From NCBI GenBank assembly GCA_029259975.1, contig JAJDEE010000067.1, forward strand, positions 1 through 10,593: a stretch of DNA of 10,593 nt, in the 5' to 3' direction. The notes beneath the pieces were generated by a model that saw only the letters and a list, made by a program, of their open reading frames with translations, ran no database searches and had not been told where the DNA came from. The translations under genes were made by a program, and so were the position numbers. Source of the stretch: Planctomycetota bacterium (GTDB lineage Bacteria > Planctomycetota > Planctomycetia > Pirellulales > Lacipirellulaceae). Positions 7,013 through 10,593 of the stretch are shown here, piece by piece (within the stretch, counting starts at the first letter, position 1; each line of letters begins with the position of its first letter).

Positions 7013-7030
7013 CAACTTTCGGAAAAGTTG
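7013..7030. repeat. Perfect 7-bp inverted repeat with 4-nt loop
   Basis: CAACTTT and AAAGTTG flank CGGA. The size and symmetry would suit either an RNA hairpin or a binding site for a dimeric regulator, in the gap between the divergent repeat-protein and prkA genes. Nothing in the sequence decides between these. Confidence 0.4.
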
Positions 7031-7360
7031 AACTTATCCGAAATATCCTCTTATTCCCCCCAAAGCTACTGCTTGCAGATCGGCTGTCGATGGATTCCTG
7101 CGTAGTAATTTCGATAATTTCGCAGAATGTCCAGGCAGTTCAATGAGCTTGCTGTCTTAAATTTCCAGCGGTTTTCACCGTATCCAAAATGCTGGCGTAT
7201 ACTTTACTATCGCACTAAAACTTGCATAAATAAGCACTTACGTCGAAAGCTTTCGGGCTACCACAATCACTGCCCCCAGATAGCTCTTTTTGCCGACTCG
7301 ATGTTGCCTACACTTTATTTTGTGCTGATACTAGAAGTAGTGGTGAGCTGGACGGCAATT

Positions 7361-7386
7361 GCCTTCGCAGTTCGCTGGCCGAAGGC
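7361..7386. repeat. Hairpin with 7-bp arms and inner TTCG tetraloop stem
   Basis: GCCTTCG (7361-7367) pairs with CGAAGGC (7380-7386). Inside, CAG-TTCG-CTG forms a second 3-bp stem on a TTCG loop, leaving a 2-nt bulge. It overlaps the palindrome GGCAATTGCC at 7354-7363, so alternative folds are possible. Confidence 0.45.
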
Positions 7387-7548
7387 GACGCACCAAAAGT
7401 GTGCCGCTGGAAACCAATCGAGACCTCAGCGCTCTTTGCCAACTTTCGCTTAGGTGTTTGCACTCTGGCTCGCGTGGCACTTGTCGCCATCGTGACGTGA
7501 GTTGCTTTCTCTCCCCTTCGGGGACATCCGACGACCCTCCGTCTGATC

Positions 7549-7601
7549 AAGCTCCGCCTTTCCTCGACCGGACAGCCTATGTCGGTCGAATCGACGAGCT
7601 T
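7549..7601. repeat. Two-tier hairpin in the prkA upstream region
   Basis: The outer arms AAGCTC (7549-7554) and GAGCTT (7596-7601) enclose an inner stem of 10 bp with one bulged G (7564-7574 with 7580-7589) and a 5-nt loop GCCTA. A smaller hairpin, TCCCC-TTC-GGGGA, lies just upstream at 7512-7524. Together they suggest structured RNA if the region is transcribed, but no covariation can be judged from one sequence. Confidence 0.45.
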
Positions 7602-7678
7602 CTCCCGACTAGAAAGCATCCTACGAACAGTCGCAACGCTGCGGTGATTGCGCAAGGAGGCGCTGCAACTGGTTGGAT

Positions 7679-7698
7679 GTGAGGTGAGGTGAGGTGAG
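7679..7698. repeat. Four tandem copies of GTGAG
   Basis: Four exact 5-bp units lie about 65 bp upstream of the prkA -35 element and 160 bp upstream of its start codon. Such a tract can change length by slippage. It is outside any coding region I can support. Confidence 0.8.
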
Positions 7699-7762
7699 AG
7701 ATCCAGGAATCGCAGATAGTTTTGCGCAAGAATCAAGAGAACACTGAAGGAACACAGCAGCA

Positions 7763-7790
7763 TTGACTAACCAGCAAACCAGAAAATAAT
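7763..7790 (+). promoter_or_regulatory. Sigma70-like promoter for prkA
   Basis: TTGACT (7763-7768, 5 of 6 matches) and AATAAT (7785-7790, 5 of 6) are spaced 16 bp apart. Transcription would start near 7797, giving a leader of about 63 nt before the ATG. It is the best promoter match I found in the window and lies immediately upstream of the expected operon. Confidence 0.5.
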
Positions 7791-7845
7791 TCTAGTGCTT
7801 TGCCCTCGACAATCGTGCCGTTAAAGCACTCAGTTCATCCACACC

Positions 7846-7851
7846 AAGGAG
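7846..7851 (+). promoter_or_regulatory. Shine-Dalgarno deciding the prkA start
   Basis: AAGGAG lies 8 nt before the ATG at 7860. The same frame is open back to a TTG at 7800, but that would begin essentially at the predicted transcription start without a leader, so the ATG is preferred. Confidence 0.8.
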
Positions 7852-7859
7852 AACAGGCC

Positions 7860-9926
7860 ATGACTGCCGGCAACGAAATTATTTCGCTAGTTTCCAATCG
7901 ACAAGACCGATCGCAGTTTCGCCGCAAGAACTGGATCGGCACTTTTGAAGAATATCTCGACATCGTTCGTGAAAATCCGCGGGTCACGCGCACTGCGTAC
8001 CAACGTATCTACGACATGATTCTCGGCTACGGGGTCGAGGTCATCAACAAAGGTCGCGAGAAAGAGCATCATTACAACTTTTTCGACGACCCCGACCACG
8101 GCGGTCGCGACGCTGTGTTCGGTCTCCGCGATCCACTCCACAAGCTTGTCAACGCACTCAAAAGTGCCGCCTGTGAGTACGGTATCGAAAAACGCGTGCT
8201 CTTGCTCCACGGCCCTGTCGGCAGCAGCAAAAGCACAATCGCTCGCCTGCTCAAGCAAGGCCTAGAAACCTACTCCGCCAAGGACGAAGGTGCCCTCTAC
8301 ACCCTCGGTTGGGTCGAGGACCACGATTCTGGCAAAGGGGATCCCGAAAAGATCGACTGGTGCCCGATGAACGAGGAACCGTTGCACCTTATCCCCGAAC
8401 GATTCCGCGCCGAGGTCACCGCTCGGCTCAACGAAAACCGTGGTCCCGACGATTTTCTAGTGCGTATTCGTGGCGAATTGGATCCCTACTGCCGTTTCAT
8501 GTATCAAGAACGGCTTAAAAAATACGACGGCGATTGGACCCGCGTTGTCCAAGACATCCGCATCCGCCGGGTGATACTCAGCGAAAAAGATCGTGTCGGC
8601 ATCGGCACCTTCCAACCCAAAGACGAGAAAAACCAAGACGCCACCGAGCTGACCGGCGACATCAACTATCGCAAGATCGCCGAATACGGCAGCGACAGCG
8701 ATCCGCGCGCGTTTAACTTTGATGGCGAATTCAACGTTGCTAATCGCGGCATCATCGAATTCGTCGAAGTGCTGAAGCTCGACGTAGCGTTTCTCTACGA
8801 TCTGCTCGGCGCCAGCCAGGAGCACTGCATCAAGCCGAAAAAATTTGCCCAGACCGATATCGACGAAGTGATTCTTGGGCACACCAATGAACCCGAGTAT
8901 CGCCGTTTACAAGATAACGAGTTCATGGAGGCCCTGCGCGATCGTACCGTCAAGATCGACATTCCCTACGTCACGACGCTCGAACACGAAATTCGCATCT
9001 ACGAAAAGGACTACAACAACAAAACGGTCGTCGGCAAGCACATCGCGCCGCACACGATCGAAATGGCCGCGATGTGGGCGCTACTCACACGGCTCGAAGA
9101 ACCCAAGCACGCCGGACTCTCGCGTTTGCAAAAACTCAAGCTTTACAACGGTAAGAGCCTGCCCGGTTTTACCGAAGAAAACATTTCGGAATTGCGCGAG
9201 CATGCGACGAATGAAGGGCTGATTGGTATCTCGCCACGTTACGTGCAAGACAAAATCTCCAACGCCCTGGTCGCCCACCCCGAATCGAGTTCGATCAACC
9301 CATTTATGGTCATGAATGAACTAGAAAACGGCCTCAAGCATCACAGCCTTATCAATAACGAAGAACTGAAGCAAGAGTACCGCGAGCTACTCGGCGTAGT
9401 CAAAGAAGAGTACGAAAACATCGTCAAGCTCGAAGTCCAACGGGCGATCGCCGCCGACGAAGACGCTCTCTCTCGCCTCTGCGGCAACTACATCGACAGC
9501 GTCAAAGCCTACACGCAGCGAGAAAAAGTCAAGAACCCATTTACCGGCCAGTACGAGGAACCCGACGAGCGTCTGATGCGCTCGATCGAAGACAAGATCG
9601 ACATCCCTGAAAGCCGCAAAGACGATTTCCGCCGCGAGATCATGAACTACATCGGCGCGCTGTCGATCGATGGCAAGAAGTTTGATTACCGCACGAACGA
9701 GCGTCTCAACAAAGCGCTCGAGCTTAAACTGTTTGAAGATCAAAAAGATTCGATCAAGCTCACCAGTCTCGTCTCGAATGTGATCGACGAAGAGACACAA
9801 AAGAAAATCGACGTCGTCAAAGGCCGCCTCATCCGCGACCACGGCTACGACGACGAAAGCGCCACCGACGTGCTGAACTTCGTCGCCAGTATTTTCGCTC
9901 GCGGCGATACGAAGGAAAGTAACTAA
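7860..9926 (+). CDS. prkA: PrkA/YeaG-type AAA+ serine protein kinase
   Basis: The 688-residue product matches PrkA along its whole length (E. coli YeaG is about 640 residues). This family pairs an AAA+ ATPase core with a C-terminal kinase-like domain. It is linked to sporulation in Bacillus and to stationary-phase and nitrogen-stress responses in enterobacteria, and acts in the cytoplasm. Visible landmarks are the N-terminal TFEEYLDIVRENP (28-40), the P-loop GPVGSSKST (118-126), the NRGIIEFVEVLK segment (295-306) at the Walker B/acidic position, the sensor-like HTNEPEY (341-347), FMEALRDRTVKIDIPY (355-370), SPRYVQDKISNAL (458-470), and the C-terminal domain from about 430 to 680. The P-loop has Ser where the usual Gly precedes the Lys. 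The gene has a good promoter and ribosome site and is followed after 104 bp by yeaH, its usual partner. Substrates cannot be predicted. Some reports give Bacillus PrkA a protease role. Confidence 0.95.
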   Translation: MTAGNEIISLVSNRQDRSQFRRKNWIGTFEEYLDIVRENPRVTRTAYQRIYDMILGYGVEVINKGREKEHHYNFFDDPDHGGRDAVFGLRDPLHKLVNALKSAACEYGIEKRVLLLHGPVGSSKSTIARLLKQGLETYSAKDEGALYTLGWVEDHDSGKGDPEKIDWCPMNEEPLHLIPERFRAEVTARLNENRGPDDFLVRIRGELDPYCRFMYQERLKKYDGDWTRVVQDIRIRRVILSEKDRVGIGTFQPKDEKNQDATELTGDINYRKIAEYGSDSDPRAFNFDGEFNVANRGIIEFVEVLKLDVAFLYDLLGASQEHCIKPKKFAQTDIDEVILGHTNEPEYRRLQDNEFMEALRDRTVKIDIPYVTTLEHEIRIYEKDYNNKTVVGKHIAPHTIEMAAMWALLTRLEEPKHAGLSRLQKLKLYNGKSLPGFTEENISELREHATNEGLIGISPRYVQDKISNALVAHPESSSINPFMVMNELENGLKHHSLINNEELKQEYRELLGVVKEEYENIVKLEVQRAIAADEDALSRLCGNYIDSVKAYTQREKVKNPFTGQYEEPDERLMRSIEDKIDIPESRKDDFRREIMNYIGALSIDGKKFDYRTNERLNKALELKLFEDQKDSIKLTSLVSNVIDEETQKKIDVVKGRLIRDHGYDDESATDVLNFVASIFARGDTKESN

Positions 9927-9937
9927 CGAAAAGTTTT

Positions 9938-10003
9938 CCCGCGGATGACGCGGATAAAACGCAGATACGGAAAGATCTGCGTCTTATCCGCGTCATTCGC
10001 GGG
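9938..10003. repeat. Long hairpin repeat between prkA and yeaH
   Basis: Two 29-bp arms (9938-9966 and 9975-10003) are reverse complements with only two mismatches, around an 8-nt loop. The arms contain GATGACGCGGATAA and ACGCAGAT. It starts 11 bp past the prkA stop and ends 27 bp before the yeaH ATG. No T-tract follows on the plus strand (GGGCAATAAA), so it is unlikely to be a classical terminator. It may stabilise the prkA mRNA or tune yeaH expression. From memory, similar GCGGAT/CAGAT hairpins recur between genes in several bacterial phyla, so it is probably a dispersed REP-like element. Confidence 0.85.
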
Positions 10004-10030
10004 CAATAAATCAAACACAAATTGAAACCT

Positions 10031-10593
10031 ATGGAAATCGAACGCGATCAACGCCGGTTTAAGCAAATCGTCCGGGGACGGATTCGAGAAAATCTGCGCA
10101 AGTACATCACGCATGGCGAGATGATCGGTCGTCGCGGCAAGGACGCCGTTAGCATCCCCGTGCCAAAGCTCGACGTGCCGCGATTTCGGTTTGGCAAGAA
10201 TGGCTCGGGCGGCGTGGGACAAGGCGATGGCGAAGAGGGCGATGTCGTGGGCAAGCCGGGAGACGGGCCGGAGGGCAGCGGCAAAGCTGGCAGCGAACCC
10301 GGCGCAGGGCATCTGATGGAGGTCGAAGTCTCGCTCGACGAGCTGGCGGCGATGCTCGGCGACGAGCTGGAGCTTCCACGCATCGAACCCAAAGGCAACG
10401 CAAACGTTATCGCCGAAAAGTCAAAATACAACAGTCTCCGCCAAACAGGTCCCGAGTCGCTCCGTCATTTCAAGCGGACATACCTCAACGCATTGCGCCG
10501 GCAGATTTCCACCGGCAAATACGAGCCAGGCAACCCAAAAGTCGTCCCCATCAAGCGAGACATTCAGTACCGCAGTTGGAACGACATCCCACA
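10031..10593 (+). CDS. yeaH: YeaH/DUF444-family protein (3' end cut off by the window)
   Basis: The first 187 residues match the N-terminal half of the YeaH/UPF0229 (DUF444) family, whose C-terminal half, beyond this window, usually holds a von Willebrand A-like domain. Landmarks are a basic N-terminus with RRFKQIVRGRIRENLRKYI (8-26), GRRGKDAVSIPVP (33-45), a Gly/Glu-rich flexible segment (57-94, FGKNGSGGVGQGDGEEG onward), the VSLDELAAMLGDELELP helix (100-116), SLRHFKRTYLNALRRQI (143-159), and PIKRDIQYRSWN (173-184). YeaH is encoded beside PrkA in many bacteria and is thought to work with it, together with SpoVR. The ATG at 10031 gives a standard family N-terminus, but its ribosome site is weak (GAAA only), suggesting translation that depends on mRNA context. 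It is probably co-transcribed with prkA through the hairpin. Confidence 0.93.
   Translation, partial: MEIERDQRRFKQIVRGRIRENLRKYITHGEMIGRRGKDAVSIPVPKLDVPRFRFGKNGSGGVGQGDGEEGDVVGKPGDGPEGSGKAGSEPGAGHLMEVEVSLDELAAMLGDELELPRIEPKGNANVIAEKSKYNSLRQTGPESLRHFKRTYLNALRRQISTGKYEPGNPKVVPIKRDIQYRSWNDIP

Larger units (their letters stand above)
6872..7762. other. Long region without a convincing gene between divergent genes
   Basis: About 890 bp separate the 5' end of the repeat-protein gene from the prkA promoter. Open frames exist on both strands (for example 7308-7763 minus, 7127-7453 plus), but they lack family resemblance, ribosome sites and a coding-like composition. What can be seen is a set of hairpins (6955-6974, 7013-7030, 7361-7386, 7512-7524, 7549-7601), a perfect palindrome GGCAATTGCC (7354-7363), and a GTGAG tandem repeat (7679-7698). 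It probably holds the promoters and leaders of both neighbours, and possibly a small RNA. Confidence 0.55.

Noticed and set aside
7308..7763. Minus-strand frame of 151 codons in the prkA upstream region, starting with a hydrophobic stretch
   Set aside because: The hydrophobic start looks like a signal, but the rest is Arg/Ser-rich without domain features. It runs through hairpins and the GTGAG repeat, its GTGAG part encodes low-complexity residues, and no ribosome site is evident.
7800..7859. 20-codon N-terminal extension of PrkA from a TTG
   Set aside because: It begins at the predicted transcription start, does not resemble the family N-terminus, and a perfect AAGGAG precedes the ATG at 7860.
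8457..8882. Minus-strand frames inside prkA (8457-8882 and 9387-9842), Val/Ala/Asp-rich
   Set aside because: They are antisense shadows created by the codon bias of prkA, which is a complete conserved gene.
9938..10003. The prkA-yeaH hairpin as one unit of a CRISPR array
   Set aside because: It is a single inverted pair with an 8-nt loop. There are no regularly spaced direct repeats, spacers or cas genes.

Overview
The window looks like chromosomal DNA of a planctomycete, most likely of the Pirellulales type. The reasons are a secreted Cys/Gly/Pro-repeat protein with a C-terminal domain I recognise from planctomycete surface proteins, a PDZ protein with HEAT-like and leucine-rich-like stretches, a Gfo/Idh/MocA-like protein with two C-terminal membrane helices, wide gene spacing, patchy Shine-Dalgarno use, and hairpin-forming repeats between genes. 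No rRNA, tRNA, transposase, integrase, phage gene or CRISPR array was found.

Layout. Bases 1-1417 (minus) hold most of an HtrA/DegP-type periplasmic serine protease that runs off the left edge. It has a complete His-Asp-Ser triad and two PDZ domains. Upstream of it on the same strand are a small Cys-rich lipoprotein (1697-2053), a probable intrinsic terminator (2092-2116), and a 388-residue membrane-anchored Gfo/Idh/MocA-like protein (2195-3361) whose nucleotide-binding glycines and catalytic lysine appear to be lost. A divergent plus-strand gene (3503-4615) encodes an exported PDZ protein without a protease domain. It converges on a 93-residue conserved-looking hypothetical protein (4812-5093, minus). 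Between them lies an imperfect 28-31 bp inverted repeat bracketed by 12-bp direct repeats. Next on the minus strand is a 509-residue exported protein (5342-6871) with a basic linker, a Cys-rich heptad repeat and a probable beta-rich domain.

Bases 6872-7859 are about 1 kb without a convincing gene but with several hairpins, a 5-bp tandem repeat and a good sigma70-like promoter. That promoter leads into prkA (7860-9926), encoding a PrkA/YeaG-type AAA+ serine kinase. It is followed by a 29-bp-arm hairpin and the start of a YeaH/DUF444 gene (10031 to the right edge). The prkA-yeaH pair is the core of the widespread prkA-yeaH-spoVR stress/stationary-phase module, so a spoVR homologue is expected just beyond the right edge.

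The left two thirds mostly concern the cell envelope (protease, lipoprotein, PDZ protein, repeat protein) and do not form one obvious operon. The right third is the conserved kinase module. I see no clear evidence of a wholly new multigene system. The most unusual items are the apparent pseudo-oxidoreductase, the structured leader region before prkA, and the two intergenic hairpin repeats.
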